Assembly (NCBI RefSeq): GCF_000235425.2
Contig: NZ_KI912266.1
Span: 2,647,956 to 2,711,955 of the forward strand
Length of the DNA: 64,000 nucleotides
Direction: 5' to 3'
Source of the DNA: Pseudofrankia saprophytica
Lineage (GTDB): Bacteria; Actinomycetota; Actinomycetes; Frankiales; Frankiaceae
Part shown: positions 48,888 to 60,608 of the stretch, piece by piece
How positions within the stretch are numbered: the first letter of the stretch is position 1
How the letters are laid out: each line of letters starts with the position of its first letter
The notes under the pieces: generated by a model
Databases searched by the model: none
Told to the model about the DNA's origin: nothing
Seen by the model: the letters and a program-made list of their open reading frames with translations, nothing else
Position numbers and translations under genes: made by a program

Positions 48888-50369
48888 TCATACCCCGGCC
48901 GATTTCGTCGCCAGCGGCGGGTGCAGCGAGGTCAGTCGGCGCACCGCGCCGAGTGGGATCTCAATCCAGGTCGGCCGGTGCCGCGCCTCGTACAGCACCT
49001 CGTAGATCGCCTTGTCCAGCTCGAACGCCCGTAGCACGACCTCGAACGCCGCCAGGTCGAGACCGCTGCCTGCCTGGTAGCCGGCGAGGAACGCCCCCCG
49101 GTTGCGGTCGGCCCACTCACGGGCGCTCTGGCCGAGCCCCTGCTCGCCCTGGCGCTCCAGCAACATGGACTGGGCCGCGTAGTCGAACGAGCGGAGCATG
49201 CCCGCGACGTCGCGAAGCGGTGAGGCCAGCCGGCGCCGCTCCGGCACTGGCCGGGCCGGCTCGCCCTCGAAGTCGAACAGCACCCAGCCGGCGTCGGTGC
49301 GCAGCGCCTGGCCGAGGTGCAGGTCGCCGTGAATCCGCTGGAACGGCGGCGCCGACGTCTCGGCGGCCAGCGCCTCGAAGGCGGCGCGCGCGCCGGCCTC
49401 GTAGGGGGCGAGCCGCGGGACGCCCTCGAGCGCCACGTCGAGGCGGGAATGCAGGTGGCTGGCCGTGGCGCGCAACGCCGCCTGGTCGACCTCGACGACG
49501 GGGAAGCAGCGGGCGAGCAGCGTGTGCACCTCGGCGGTGGCCTGGCCCAGCCGCTCGGACTCGCCGGCGAAGTCGCCGCCGACCTCGTCGGCGTGCAGGT
49601 CGCCCTCGGCGTAGAGATCCCGCACGCTCGTCTGTGCGAGCTTCCAGCCCTCGGTGCCGCTTCGCAGGAAGTCCTGCATGAACGCGAAGGTGGTCAACTC
49701 CTCCGGCTGACCGCCGGTCACGGCGGTCTCGGTGCCCGCCGCCGTGCCCTCGGCGGTGGCGCTGTCGACCTCGGAGGTCGCGACCTCGGAGGTCGCGGCG
49801 GCGGGGCCGGGTAGGCGCCCTTCGAGCCAGGCGAGCGGGCGGGCTACGTGTGGGCTGCCCGCGGCGGCCAGCGCCCTGGTCACCTCGAGGTCCGGGTTCA
49901 CGCCAGGCCAGAGCCGGCGGAACACCTTCAGGATGTAGGCCTCGCCATAGACGATCGACGTGTTCGACTGCTCGGCCCCGACGGAGTGCGCGGGCAGCGC
50001 GGTCAGCTGAGTCACGGCATGCGCCGACAGCCCGTCGCGGTCGCACTGGGCGGCGAGGAAGTCGAGCAGCGCGGCGCTGCCGTCCGGGTCGTGCAACCCG
50101 TCGTAGACCAGCCCGCCCGACGACTCACCCAGCAGGAAGCCGGTGTGCCCGTGCGGTGCGTCTGGCCGGATCACCAGCGGGACCTGGTAGGTGTCGGCCG
50201 GGCCGCCGTCCTCGTACCGGACCTCGACGACCAGGTGGCGCAGCCGGTCCGAGATCCCGATGTCCTGACGGATCTCCAGCCGCGGACCGGGGCGGCCCTT
50301 GCCCGCGAACCAGCGCTGTTTGGGCAGCCACTCTGCCAGCAGAGACCCCAGCTCGGAATGGTCTCGCAC
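48888..50369 (-). CDS. mak: Maltokinase
   Basis: 493 residues. It phosphorylates maltose to maltose-1-phosphate with ATP, the donor for GlgE. It belongs to the aminoglycoside-kinase-like fold: N-cap [13 protein letters not shown], hinge region, catalytic loop [11 protein letters not shown] and metal motif [14 protein letters not shown] 50369 has GGGAGG six bases upstream; the open frame to 50405 would bypass it. A low-complexity insertion (repeats of ATSEV then Ala/Thr/Glu) lies near residues 190-220. It is separated from treS by 717 bases with a hairpin, although the two proteins form a complex or fusion in other actinobacteria. Confidence 0.94.
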   Translation of the reverse strand: MRDHSELGSLLAEWLPKQRWFAGKGRPGPRLEIRQDIGISDRLRHLVVEVRYEDGGPADTYQVPLVIRPDAPHGHTGFLLGESSGGLVYDGLHDPDGSAALLDFLAAQCDRDGLSAHAVTQLTALPAHSVGAEQSNTSIVYGEAYILKVFRRLWPGVNPDLEVTRALAAAGSPHVARPLAWLEGRLPGPAAATSEVATSEVDSATAEGTAAGTETAVTGGQPEELTTFAFMQDFLRSGTEGWKLAQTSVRDLYAEGDLHADEVGGDFAGESERLGQATAEVHTLLARCFPVVEVDQAALRATASHLHSRLDVALEGVPRLAPYEAGARAAFEALAAETSAPPFQRIHGDLHLGQALRTDAGWVLFDFEGEPARPVPERRRLASPLRDVAGMLRSFDYAAQSMLLERQGEQGLGQSAREWADRNRGAFLAGYQAGSGLDLAAFEVVLRAFELDKAIYEVLYEARHRPTWIEIPLGAVRRLTSLHPPLATKSAGV

Positions 50370-51086
50370 GGTCGACCTCCCTTTGGCCCGAGGCATTGCG
50401 ATCACGGATTCGTCGCACTGCCGGAGGCCTACGCGATGTCACAGGTCCAGGGGCGGCGCGACCGGATGCCGCGCTGGTCGCACCACCGGAGAGCCGTCGT
50501 CCCCGGCGCCGCGGGTCCGGGCTCCGCCGGATCGGCCAGGCCGATCCGCCGGGTCCACGATCCGCCCCGTCGACCGGGCGAACCCGAACGAACCGATCTC
50601 AGAGCGGGCGGATCGGTATAGGAGGTACTCCCCGCATGCATCGGATGTAAGCGCTGTTCAGTTCAGTGGTTCCCCCGATAGGCCAACCAAGACCGGTGAC
50701 CTTGCGGCGACCGTTCCGGCTGCCCACTCTCGGTCCAGCTGGAGTCGAACTCGACGTCGATGGCCGGCAGCCGCCCGGGGCGCACAGGGTCGCCTTCTGC
50801 CGACATATGCGGCGGCCCACCAGGAGCCGGCCTTCGCCAGCGGCCGTGGTGGGCCCTACCGGAACGGGCATGCTGCCTGTCAGTCAACCTAACGGACATG
50901 CCGGCCGGGAGACAGCACTTGTTCAACTGATTTTCCCGGGGATGGCCGGCCGTGCCCGACCGTAGGCAAGCGCAGCCTACGGTCGGCTCTGACTCAACCA
51001 GAACCCATCGAGTTCTCCCGGCACCAGCGATCCGGCGCGGCCACCGGCCGCGCGGCCCGATGGACCGGGCGCAACGCGCCCTTCGT
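50370..51086. other. Gap between mak and treS
   Basis: 717 bases. It contains a hairpin (50956-50986), and near 50524-50560 a degenerate core of the dispersed repeat. Open frames here are on the wrong strand or continue as shadows of treS. A stretch near 50736-50750 recalls a tRNA T-arm but does not fold. Confidence 0.6.
50956..50986. terminator. Hairpin downstream of treS
   Basis: CCGACCGTAGGC (50956-50967) and GCCTACGGTCGG (50975-50986) form a 12-bp stem with a 7-base loop, 100 bases past the treS stop on the minus strand. No U-tract. It would separate treS from mak. Confidence 0.6.
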
Positions 51087-52798
<1,712 letters not shown>

Positions 52799-52802
<4 letters not shown>

Positions 52803-54784
52803 GAGCGTCGCGCCAGCGTCAGCACATGTGCCGGCTCGACGAACGGGTCGAGCCTGACGTAGTTCTCCCTGCCCCACGTGTAGGTGGCACCGGTGATCTC
52901 GTCCCGGACGTCGAAGGTGTCCCACCACTCGAGGCCGAGGGCGGGCATGTCAAGTCGCACGGTCGTCTCCCGGGCAGCATGCGGGTCGAGGTTGACGACG
53001 ACTAGCACGACGTCGGCGTCCGGTCCGGTCCCGGATCGTTTCGAGTACACGATGATCTCGTCGCCGTCCGCATGGTGGAGATGCAGGTTGCTCAGCCAGT
53101 GCAGCGCCGGGTGGGCACGCCGGACGGCGTTGAGCCTGCGCAGGTAAGGCGCGAGCGACGCCCCGGCGCGTTCGGCGCCGGCCCAGTCGCGCGGGCGGTA
53201 CTGGTACTTCTCCGAGTCGAGGTACTCCTCGCTGCCCGGCCGTACCGGCACGCGCTCGTAGAGCTCGTACCCGGCGTACACGCCCCAGGTGGGGGAGAGG
53301 GTCGCCGCCAGCGCCGCGCGGATTTTGAACGCCGCCGGGCCGCCGTGCTGCAGGTACTCGCTCAGGATGTCCGGGGTGTTCACGAAGAAGTTGGGCCGCA
53401 TGTAGTACGCGCCCTCGACGAGTTCGCGGGCGTACTCCTCGAGCTCCCACTTCGCATTGCGCCAGGTGAAATAGGTGTACGACTGGGTGAATCCCACCTT
53501 CGCCAGCGTCTGCATCATCGCCGGCCGGGTGAAGGCCTCGGCGAGGAAGAGCACGTCCGGCTCCGTCGCCTTCACCTCGCGTATGAGCCACTCCCAGAAC
53601 TCCACCGGCTTCGTGTGCGGGTTGTCCACCCGGAATATACGCACACCATGCGCGGTCCAGTGCCGGACCACCCGCAGAATCTCCTGGTAGATACCCGCCG
53701 GATCCATGTCGAAGTTAAGCGGATATATGTCCTGGTACTTCTTCGGCGGGTTCTCGGCGTACGCGATCGAACCGTCGGAGCGCACCGTGAACCATTCCGG
53801 GTGCCGTTTGGCCCACGGGTGGTCGGGAGCGCACTGGAGCGCCAGGTCGAGCGCCACCTCCATGCCCAGCGAGCGGGCCCGCGCGACGAACTCGTCGAAG
53901 TCCTCGAGCGTCCCCAGGTCGGGGTGCACGGCGTCGTGGCCGCCGTGCTCGCTGCCGATCGCCCAGGGCGAGCCCGGGTCGTCCGGCCCGGGGACGAGGG
54001 TGTTGTTCGGACCCTTGCGGTTCACCTCGCCGATCGGGTGGATCGGCGGCAGGTAGACCACGTCGAAGCCCATCTCGGCGACCGCGGGCAGCCGCTCCGC
54101 CGCGCTGCGGAAGGTGCCCGAGCGGGGCGGGTCCAGCGAGGCGCCCTCAGACCGGGGGAAGAGCTCGTACCAGCTCCCATAGAGCGCGCGCTCGCGGTCC
54201 ACCCAGACCCGGTGCAGCGGCGAGCGGGTCACCAGCTCCCGCATCGGGTAGCGGGCCAGCAGGTCGGTGAGCTCCGGGTCACACGCCGGGTCGATACGTG
54301 CATAGGGGTCGTCGACGGAGTCGTCCCGCAGCGCCGCGGCGGCGCGCGCGACAGCCGCCCGGTCGCTTTCGGGTACTCCGGGCAGCGCGCGCAGCAGCAG
54401 GCGCGCACCGTCCTCGAAGTCGACGGCGAGCTCGTCGGTGGTCTGCCCGGCACCCACTTTCAGCTCGATGCCGTGCACCCAGGTCGCGACGGGATCTGCC
54501 CACGCCTCGATCCGGAAGCCCCACAGCCCCTGCGCGGTGACGGTGAGATCGGCTTCATAACGATCGGTTCCGGCCGCGACGAGCCGCATCCGAGTGAACG
54601 GTGCGCCGAGCCCGTCTGGGCCGGACAGCACCGCGTTCACCCCGATGAGGTCGTGACCTTCCCGAAACACGGTAGCGCCTACGGTGATGGTTTCGCCGAT
54701 CACCGCGCGCGAGGGCCAACGGCCACACGAGACGGCCGGGGTGACGTCGGAGATGACGACCCGGCCTACTGAACGTCCGATCAT
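52799..54784 (-). CDS. glgE: Alpha-1,4-glucan:maltose-1-phosphate maltosyltransferase
   Basis: 661 residues. It extends alpha-1,4-glucan with maltosyl units from maltose-1-phosphate. The N-terminal sheet domain starts at RVVISDVTPAVSCGRWPSRA; the GH13 barrel has YLPPIHPIGEVNRKGPNN, nucleophile Asp in IFRVDNPHTKP and acid Glu in FLAEAFTRP. ATG 54784 gives MIGRSVGR and has AAGGT upstream. Motifs such as PPKKYQDIYPLNFD are typical of the GlgE family. It is first in the glgE-treS unit, next to the gene-free repeat block upstream. Confidence 0.96.
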
Positions 54785-55128
54785 CACATCGACCTTATCC
54801 AGGCGGACCACGCCCCAATGATCCGCCTCCCAGATGGCAAATGGCGACACCCCAACGTGAACTGCGTGAGACCACCGGATGCCCCAATGTGGTGGGCCGG
54901 GAGGGCGTACCCTGGGTGCGTTCGCGCCAAGGGGTCGGTCGGCCCGTGCTTGATGTTCCCAGGTTGGGCCGACGAAACCGCGTATCTGCCACCAGATGTG
55001 CGCAGCGCTCGCCCGAAGTCGCCGCCCTCACGGCCATCCCCGCCCACCACGGCCTCGTCGCCGCTGGTCAGGCCCCGAGCCGCCGCGAATCGCCCCAGGC
55101 CGATGGCACGTTCGGGTAGCTGTGTTTC

Positions 55129-55356
55129 TGGTTCGCTCCGTGCGGGCACGGCGCTCCGGCCCCGTACTCGCTTCGCTCCCACGGGACCTCCGCGCCGCGG
55201 GGTTCCTGCCGGATCGGCGGAGCTTGCGGAGTCGATCTGGGAGGTCCGCCTCCTCCGCTCACGTGCGCTGCGGCGACCTCCGCTGCGGCACCCCTACGTC
55301 GCTTCGCTCGTAGGGATGCCTCCGCGGAGGCGGGCCTCCGCGCCGCGTGGTCACTT
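55129..55356 (+). repeat. Larger dispersed repeat, copy B (with 46-bp element)
   Basis: Matches copy A (45997-46180) along its length, with an extra 46 bases at 55201-55246. It ends in the first 89-bp tandem unit, whose beginning (GGGCCTCCGCGCCGCG) is also the end of this repeat. Confidence 0.8.
55201..55246 (+). repeat. 46-bp hairpin element nested in copy B
   Basis: Begins GGTTCCTGCCGGATCGGCGG and ends CGATCTGGGAGGTC. It is absent at the matching point of copy A (after GCGCCGCG near 46066), so it looks inserted. The same element, inverted, is at 56020-56065 with one mismatch. Confidence 0.75.
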
Positions 55357-55687
55357 ACCGCTGATCGTCACCAACCCGAAACCTCAGCGCTCATGTGGGC
55401 ACTTCGCTTCGCTTGTGGGCGGGCCTCCGCGCCGCGTGGTCACTTACCGCTGATCGTCACCAACCCGAAACCTCAGCGCTCATGTGGGCACTTCGCTTCG
55501 CTTGTGGGCGGGCCTCCGCGCCGCGTGGTCACTTACCGCTGATCGTCACCAACCCGAAACCTCAGCGCTCATGTGGGCACTTCGCTTCGCTTGTGGGCGG
55601 GCCTCCGCGCCGCGTGGTCACTTACCGCTGATCGTCACCAACCCGAAACCTCAGCGCTCATGTAGGCACTTCGCTTCGCTCGTGGGC
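55332..55687 (+). repeat. Four 89-bp tandem repeats
   Basis: Units start at 55332, 55421, 55510 and 55599, each beginning GGGCCTCCGCGCCGCG and containing TCACTTACCGCTGATCGTCA and ACTTCGCTTCGCTTGTGGGC. The first three look identical apart from edges; the fourth has GTAGGC for GTGGGC and a changed end. The period is not a multiple of three, so apparent open frames are not selected coding sequence. Confidence 0.95.
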
Positions 55688-55702
55688 GGCCTCCGTGGAG
55701 GC

Positions 55703-55791
55703 GGGCTCCGCGCCAGAGCGGTCACCTTGCGTTGGGACGTCACTAACCGAAACCACCGTGTTCATATGGGTACTTCGCTGCGCTCGTGGGG
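55703..55791 (+). repeat. Degenerate fifth 89-bp unit
   Basis: Begins GGGCTCCGCGCCAGAGCGGT and ends at TTCGCTGCGCTCGTGGG, exactly 89 bases, 15 bases after the fourth unit. It keeps the order of words but differs at many positions, so it predates the recent copies. Confidence 0.7.
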
Positions 55792-55904
55792 CGGTCTTCG
55801 CGCCTGATGGGTATGGATTGCTCGACGATCACCGTGTTAGGCACTCCACGAGCGCAGCGAAGTGGCCCTACGGATGGGACTGCTTCGGATGGGTGACGTT
55901 AAGC

Positions 55905-56141
55905 GGCGGGTGACCGTGCGGCGCGGAGGCGCGCCTCCGCGGAGGCCCGGCCACGGAGCGAAGCGAACGTGGTTGGGCCGCAGCGGAGGTCGCCGGAGCG
56001 CACGTGAGCGCAGGAGGCGGACCTGCCAGATCGACTCCGCAAGCTCCGCCGATCCGGCAGGAACCCCGCGGCCCGGAGGTAGCCCGCGAGCCGCCAGGCG
56101 AGCGGGCTGCCGGAGGGCCGTGCCCGGACGGAGCGAACCAG
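55905..56141 (-). repeat. Larger dispersed repeat, copy C (inverted, with 46-bp element)
   Basis: Reading on the minus strand it runs from TGGTTCGCTCCGTCCGGGC (56141 leftwards) to the GCGCCGCACGGTCACCC word near 55905. It includes the 46-bp element at 56020-56065. It is inverted with respect to copy B, so the two frame the tandem array. Confidence 0.75.
56020..56065 (-). repeat. 46-bp hairpin element nested in copy C
   Basis: Reverse complement of 55201-55246 with one base difference (GGCAGGTC for GGGAGGTC). Confidence 0.75.
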
Positions 56142-56428
56142 AGACACAGCACGCCGCCCGGACGGAGCGAACCAGGCAACAACCTTCTGCCCCGGCCCCG
56201 ATCCCCCAACGGAGCGAACCACCAATTCGGCGCGCCGCCCGCGCTGGGAACTTCCGGGCCGCCATCATTCGTATGGCTCATAGAGGTCCCGGTGGATGCC
56301 GCCCAAGCGGGCGAGCGTCTGGTCTGCCCACCTATGGGCATAGGCTGTCGATCACACTGGCAGCGAGCCGGGGCTAGGGTGCTCGGGGCGCCGAAGCCCC
56401 GTCCGCACGGACAGCGGGAGGAAACACA

Positions 56429-57004
56429 GTGGGAGTCAGCCTCAGCAAGGGTGGCAACGTCTCGTTGTCGAAGGAGGCGCCTGGTCTCACGAGCATGATC
56501 GTCGGCCTCGGCTGGGACGCTCGGACGACGACCGGGAGCGACTTCGACCTGGACGCGAGCGCGATCGCCTGCCGCGCCGACGGCCGGGTGCTCTCCGACC
56601 AGTACTTCATCTTCTTCAACAACCTGAAGAGCCCGGACGGCGCGATCGAGCACCAGGGCGACAACCTCACCGGCGAGGGTGAGGGTGACGACGAGCAGGT
56701 GAAGGTGAACCTCGCCAACCTGCCGGCGGAAATCGACAAGATTGTCTTCCCGGTGTCGATCTACGACGCCGAGGCGCGTCAGCAGAGCTTCGGCCAGGTG
56801 CGCAACGCCTTCATCCGGATCGTCAACGACCTCGGCGGTGCCGAGATCGCTCGCTACGACCTGTCCGAGGACGCGTCGACCGAGACCGCCATGATCTTCG
56901 GTGAGGTCTACCGGCACGGCAGCGACTGGAAGTTCCGCGCGGTCGGCCAGGGCTACGCGACCGGCCTGCGCGGCATCGCGCAGGACTACGGCGTCAACGT
57001 CTGA
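56429..57004 (+). CDS. terD: TerD-family calcium-binding stress protein
   Basis: 191 residues, the full length for TerD. N-terminus [16 protein letters not shown]; core [20 protein letters not shown], then [20 protein letters not shown] and [14 protein letters not shown]. The Asp-rich stretches are the Ca2+ sites of the family. TerD proteins take part in tellurite and other stress tolerance, and in streptomycetes in development; the mechanism is unsettled. GTG 56429 has GGGAGGA six bases upstream. It is the first gene of a Ter/chaperone cluster and is followed by a perfect hairpin that may end or attenuate its message. Confidence 0.95.
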   Translation: MGVSLSKGGNVSLSKEAPGLTSMIVGLGWDARTTTGSDFDLDASAIACRADGRVLSDQYFIFFNNLKSPDGAIEHQGDNLTGEGEGDDEQVKVNLANLPAEIDKIVFPVSIYDAEARQQSFGQVRNAFIRIVNDLGGAEIARYDLSEDASTETAMIFGEVYRHGSDWKFRAVGQGYATGLRGIAQDYGVNV

Positions 57005-57481
57005 GCGAACGTCTGAGCACCTGGCCTTCCGGTTCCTGCCGGATCATCTTCGCTGATCCGGCAGGAACCAGGTCTTTCAGGGCTCTCGGACCACCGAGCT
57101 GAGCGTCATCCGGGTGGTCGCCCGCGTCCATGGCACGGTGGCGCACGGTGGCGGATAGCAGTCCGAGGGTGGCGGTCCTGGCTGGGATCGTGATTGTTGG
57201 CGTCGTGTCGCCCGCTTGTCACCTTTGTCCTCCGTGGTGCTGGCTACGATGCCGAGAGCCGCGCAGGTACCACGAGCGTGTCGAAGGTCGTTCGGCCCGT
57301 GGCCCAGCTCGCCGGAGCCACTCGGCGCCGCCAGGCGCGGGCGGAGGACCGGGCGCTCGGGGCGGCGCGACAGACGGCGGCGCCAGTGACGGCGGTGCGG
57401 CGGACTCCGGCGGACCGGAGCCGCAGTGCCAGGTGCCCGCCGGCCACCTTCCTCAACCGGTCCGCGGAGGTGCTGGTACTG
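57005..57481. other. Region between terD and the DUF475 gene
   Basis: 477 bases. It begins with a perfect hairpin of the dispersed type (57031-57069). The DUF475 frame is open from 57194 but its Arg/Ala-rich 5' part has no family likeness. I see nothing else. Confidence 0.5.
57031..57069. terminator. Perfect hairpin of the dispersed-repeat type after terD
   Basis: GGTTCCTGCCGGATCA (57031-57046) pairs fully with TGATCCGGCAGGAACC (57054-57069) around a 7-base loop, TCTTCGC. It lies 26 bases after the terD stop. It shares GGTTCCTGCCGGATC with the dispersed element but is a symmetrical form. Confidence 0.7.
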
Positions 57482-58627
57482 GTGCACATCTTGCGGATCT
57501 TCGGCTGGTCCTTCGCGATAACCGCCGTGGTCATCGCGGCGGCCGGAGTGCTCGGCGGCTGGCACGCCGCCGCGATCGTGGCGATCCTCGCGGTCCTGGA
57601 GATCAGCCTGTCGTTCGACAACGCGGTGATCAACGCGACCATCCTGGGCCGGATGAGCCCCGTCTGGCAGCGGCTCTTCCTTACCGTGGGTGTGCTCATC
57701 GCCGTCTTCGGGATGCGGCTGATCTTCCCGATCGTCGTGGTCGCGCTCACCGCGCATCTTGGGCCGATACAGGTCATCGACCTGGCGGTCAACTCGGACA
57801 AGGTGAGTGACGGGTTCACCTATGCCGGCCATCTGCACAACGCCCACCCGGCGATCGCGGCCTTCGGCGGCATCTTCCTTTTCATGATCTTCCTGGACTT
57901 CATGTTCGACCCCGAGCGCGAGGTCCAGTGGCTGCGCTGGATCGAGGAGCCGCTGCGCAAGGCCGGCCAGCTCGACGTCATTCCCGTGGTGCTCGGGCTG
58001 GTCGCGCTGCTCGTCGTCGGCGAGGCGTTCTCCGACGGCCATACCGAGCAGGTCCTCGTCGCCGGGCTCGCGGGCCTCGCGACCTATCTGGGTGTGCGCG
58101 GCCTTGGTGAGTTCTTCGAGGCGCAGGGGATCGGGGCCGAGGAGGAGGACGGCGACGCGGAGCCGGGCGCTGTCGCGGCCACCGGTGCCCCGCGCGGCGG
58201 CGTGGTCCAGGCGACGGGGAAGGCGGCCTTCTTCCTCTTCCTCTACCTCGAGGTCCTGGACGCGTCGTTCTCGTTCGACGGCGTCGTCGGCGCGTTCGCC
58301 ATCTCGCAGAACATCTTCATCATCGCCGCCGGCCTGGGCATCGGCGCGATGTACATCCGGTCGCTCACCGTCTACCTGGTGCGGCAGGGAACGCTGTCGG
58401 AGTACGTGTTCCTGGAGCACGGTGCTCACTACGCGATCGGCGCGCTCGCCGTCATTCTCGCCGTGTCGATCGAGACCGAGGTTCCCGAGATCGTCACCGG
58501 GCTGATCGGTGTCGCCTTCATCGGTATCGCCCTGCTGTCGTCGATGCGACACCGCAACGCGAACCGTGACGAAGGCGACGAGGCTGGCGAGCAGGAGGCG
58601 CCGGAACCGGTCGGCGCCAAGTCCTGA
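57482..58627 (+). CDS. TerC-like integral membrane protein (DUF475)
   Basis: About 381 residues with nine or so membrane segments. Conserved acidic motifs inside helices, EISLSFDNAVINATIL and EVLDASFSFDGVVGAFA, are the paired signatures of the TerC/DUF475 family, thought to move or sense metal ions. FGMRLIFPIVVVALTAHLGP and FLFMIFLDFMFDPEREVQWL are also typical. The start is uncertain: GTG 57482 (after GGAGG 11 bases up) or TTG 57491; the open frame further up is not family-like. Flanked by TerD-fold genes on both sides, it is the membrane part of the cluster. A hairpin follows at 58723-58771. Confidence 0.88.
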   Translation: MHILRIFGWSFAITAVVIAAAGVLGGWHAAAIVAILAVLEISLSFDNAVINATILGRMSPVWQRLFLTVGVLIAVFGMRLIFPIVVVALTAHLGPIQVIDLAVNSDKVSDGFTYAGHLHNAHPAIAAFGGIFLFMIFLDFMFDPEREVQWLRWIEEPLRKAGQLDVIPVVLGLVALLVVGEAFSDGHTEQVLVAGLAGLATYLGVRGLGEFFEAQGIGAEEEDGDAEPGAVAATGAPRGGVVQATGKAAFFLFLYLEVLDASFSFDGVVGAFAISQNIFIIAAGLGIGAMYIRSLTVYLVRQGTLSEYVFLEHGAHYAIGALAVILAVSIETEVPEIVTGLIGVAFIGIALLSSMRHRNANRDEGDEAGEQEAPEPVGAKS

Positions 58628-58722
58628 CCGCGTACGACCCGGGGCCGCGCGCGAAGGCGGCCAACGGTCAAACGGTAAGGCCATCCGCGGTCCTCTAGCC
58701 GGCGGCTGGTGCCGTGCCCGTG

Positions 58723-58771
58723 CACGGCCCGGCCGCGCGGCCGGGAGGAAGTCCCTCCCGGCCGGGCCGTG
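58723..58771 (+). terminator. Two-tier hairpin after the DUF475 gene
   Basis: Inner stem GGCCGGGAGG (58739-58748) with CCTCCCGGCC (58754-58763), loop AAGTC; outer stem CACGGCCC (58723-58730) with GGGCCGTG (58764-58771). It lies about 95 bases after the stop and before the TerA-like gene, so the cluster likely has at least two transcripts. Confidence 0.6.
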
Positions 58772-58916
58772 ATGGCGGTACTCCACACCTTCTACCGCTG
58801 TGCAGAATGGTTGACGGGGTCGTCGGGCCGGTGCTGGCCGGAAGGTCCGCGTTGGGGCCGCCCCCGGTCCTCCCGATCCGACGGGCCGTCGCGGACGACA
58901 CCGCAAAGGAGCGGAC

Positions 58917-59588
58917 ATGGCAATTGACTACTCGAAGCGTCCGAGCGACACGCCTGGCGCGGCGCCCGGCGTGTCCCTGAGCAAGGTCACCCTCACCAAG
59001 TCCGCTCCCTCCGTATCGCTCTCCAAGCAGGGCGGCGGCGGGCGGTTGCACGTCAACCTCAACTGGAACACGGGCTCCGCCCCCCAGAAGGGCGGATTCC
59101 TCAAGCGCGTGCTCGGCGCGAACAACGGGATCGACCTCGACCTCGCCGCCATGTTCGAGCTGTCCAACGGCCAGTCCGGCGTGGTCCAGGCCCTGGGCAA
59201 CAGCTTCGGGTCGTTCGACGCGCCGCCCTTCGTCGTGCTGGACGCCGACGACCGCACGGGTGCGGCGACCGGCGGTGAGAACCTCTACGTCAACCTCGCG
59301 CAGGCGGCCAACATCCGCCGGGTCCTGATCTTCGCCTTCATCTACGAGGGCGTCGCGTCCTTCGATCAGGCCGACGCGGTCGTGACGCTGACCCCGGCAC
59401 AGGGCGCGCCGATCGAGGTCCGCCTCGACGAGCAGGCCGGCGGCAACCGGATGTGCGCGATCGCGCTGCTCACCAACAACGGCGCCGGCGACTTCACCGT
59501 CAGCCGGGAGGTCCGGTACGTCGGTGGCCACCGCCAGCTGGACGCCCTCTACAACTGGGGCCTGAACTGGACTCCGGGCCGCAAGTGA
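58917..59588 (+). CDS. TerD-fold protein, TerA-like
   Basis: 223 residues. After a ~45 residue N-terminus with two VSLSK words (PGVSLSKVTLTKSAP; SVSLSKQGGG) comes a TerD-type sheet: LHVNLNWNTG, GIDLDLAAMFELSNGQSGVV, FVVLDADDRTGA and NLYVNLAQAANIRRVLIFAF. The WNTG and LDLAAMFEL forms fit the TerA branch. ATG 58917 has AAAGGAG upstream, a strong site. The last codon overlaps the GTG of the GrpE-like gene (GTGA), which ties the Ter protein to the chaperone pair by translation. Confidence 0.9.
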   Translation: MAIDYSKRPSDTPGAAPGVSLSKVTLTKSAPSVSLSKQGGGGRLHVNLNWNTGSAPQKGGFLKRVLGANNGIDLDLAAMFELSNGQSGVVQALGNSFGSFDAPPFVVLDADDRTGAATGGENLYVNLAQAANIRRVLIFAFIYEGVASFDQADAVVTLTPAQGAPIEVRLDEQAGGNRMCAIALLTNNGAGDFTVSREVRYVGGHRQLDALYNWGLNWTPGRK

Positions 59589-60508
59589 CCGAGCCGCACT
59601 CCCGTCGCCGCCGCGAGCGGTCCGGCCGCTGGTTCCCCGGGCTGGACCCAGTCGGGCCGTCCGGGCAGGGCCAGGGCGCCGGGCCGGACGACGGCGACGT
59701 GGCGGGGCTCCCCGGGCTGGGGAGCCCCAGCGGCTCACCGACGACGCTGCCGATCATGTCGACGTCCGACGGGGGGCGCGGCAAGCCCGCGGCCGGGAGC
59801 GCTGTCGACATCTCCAACCCGATCTCCGACCCGCGGGGCATGCCGGGCCGGACCGGTGGGGCCCTCGACGGCCGGCCGCCCTTCGAGGCGGGGTCCTACG
59901 ACAGCTACGACCGAGGCGACGAGCCGTCGGGTGGTGGCCCGGACTGGGGCGCGCCGCCCCAGCGGCCTCTCACCCCTCCGGGTGGCGAGCGGGTGGCCGG
60001 GGGGATGCCGGCCGGGCTCGCGGTGGGTCCGCCGACCCCGCCGGGCGGGGCCGTCGGCGACCTGGCCGGGCAGCTGGCCGCGCTCGCCCGCCGGGTAGAC
60101 GAGCTCGCCCGGCTGCGCCGGCATGACGTCGAGCTGGTCGACCGGCTGCACGAGGAGAACACCCGGCTGCGCCAGGGCGAGCTGACCGAGGCGATGGCCC
60201 CGCTGCTGCGCGGCCTGATCAGGCTGCACGACCAGATGTCGAGCCTCGGCGCGGACGACCCGCAGAGCGTGGCGGGAATTCTGCGCAAGCAGCTCCTGCA
60301 GGTGCTCGACATCGCCGCCGATGTGCGGCCCTACATCGCCGTGCCGGGCAGTCAGTTCGATCCGACGCGCCACCTCGCGCTGCGCGGCATCGGCACCGAC
60401 GAGCCCGCGCGTGACCGCACCATCGCCCGCGGCGTGCGGCCTGGCTTCGTGCGTGGCACCTCGACCGTGCTCCGCCCCGCCGAGGCCGAGGTCTACCGCC
60501 ACAGATAG
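59585..60508 (+). CDS. GrpE-like nucleotide exchange factor with a disordered N-terminus
   Basis: 307 residues. The first ~155 are Gly/Pro/Ser/Asp-rich and probably disordered. A coiled coil follows (LAALARRVDELARLRRHDVE, then LVDRLHEENTRLRQGELTEA) and a helical GrpE head-like part (APLLRGLIRLHDQMSSLG). The C-terminal region (VLDIAADVRPYIAVPGSQFD) may be the small sheet wing, ending in an Arg-rich tail. The canonical GrpE is shorter and lacks the long N-terminus. The gene overlaps the TerA-like gene and precedes an Hsp70 gene by 100 bases, so it is probably its dedicated exchange factor. Confidence 0.75.
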   Translation: MTEPHSRRRRERSGRWFPGLDPVGPSGQGQGAGPDDGDVAGLPGLGSPSGSPTTLPIMSTSDGGRGKPAAGSAVDISNPISDPRGMPGRTGGALDGRPPFEAGSYDSYDRGDEPSGGGPDWGAPPQRPLTPPGGERVAGGMPAGLAVGPPTPPGGAVGDLAGQLAALARRVDELARLRRHDVELVDRLHEENTRLRQGELTEAMAPLLRGLIRLHDQMSSLGADDPQSVAGILRKQLLQVLDIAADVRPYIAVPGSQFDPTRHLALRGIGTDEPARDRTIARGVRPGFVRGTSTVLRPAEAEVYRHR

Positions 60509-60608
60509 GGGTTGGTGACGGGTGGCTCGGTCGCGCTAGGTACAAAGGACGGAATAGGCGGGTCGACGACCGTAGGGGACGCGGCGCGCCAGAAGGGACG
60601 GTGGCGGC

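Larger units (their letters stand above)
54785..56428. other. Gene-free repeat block between glgE and terD
   Basis: 1644 bases. It holds two inverted copies of the larger dispersed repeat (55129-55356 and 55905-56141), each carrying the 46-bp hairpin element, and between them four 89-bp tandem copies plus a degraded fifth. Open frames exist but they follow the repeat period, not a protein, so I call no gene. The last 250 bases must hold the terD promoter. Confidence 0.85.

Noticed and set aside
50736..50750. tRNA T-arm-like sequence on the minus strand
   Set aside because: The flanking arms do not pair and no acceptor or anticodon stem can be drawn.
55332..55687. CRISPR array
   Set aside because: Units are directly adjacent with no unique spacers, and no cas genes are present.
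55395..55807. Open frames in the 89-bp array
   Set aside because: They repeat with the DNA period and change frame at each unit; not a selected protein.
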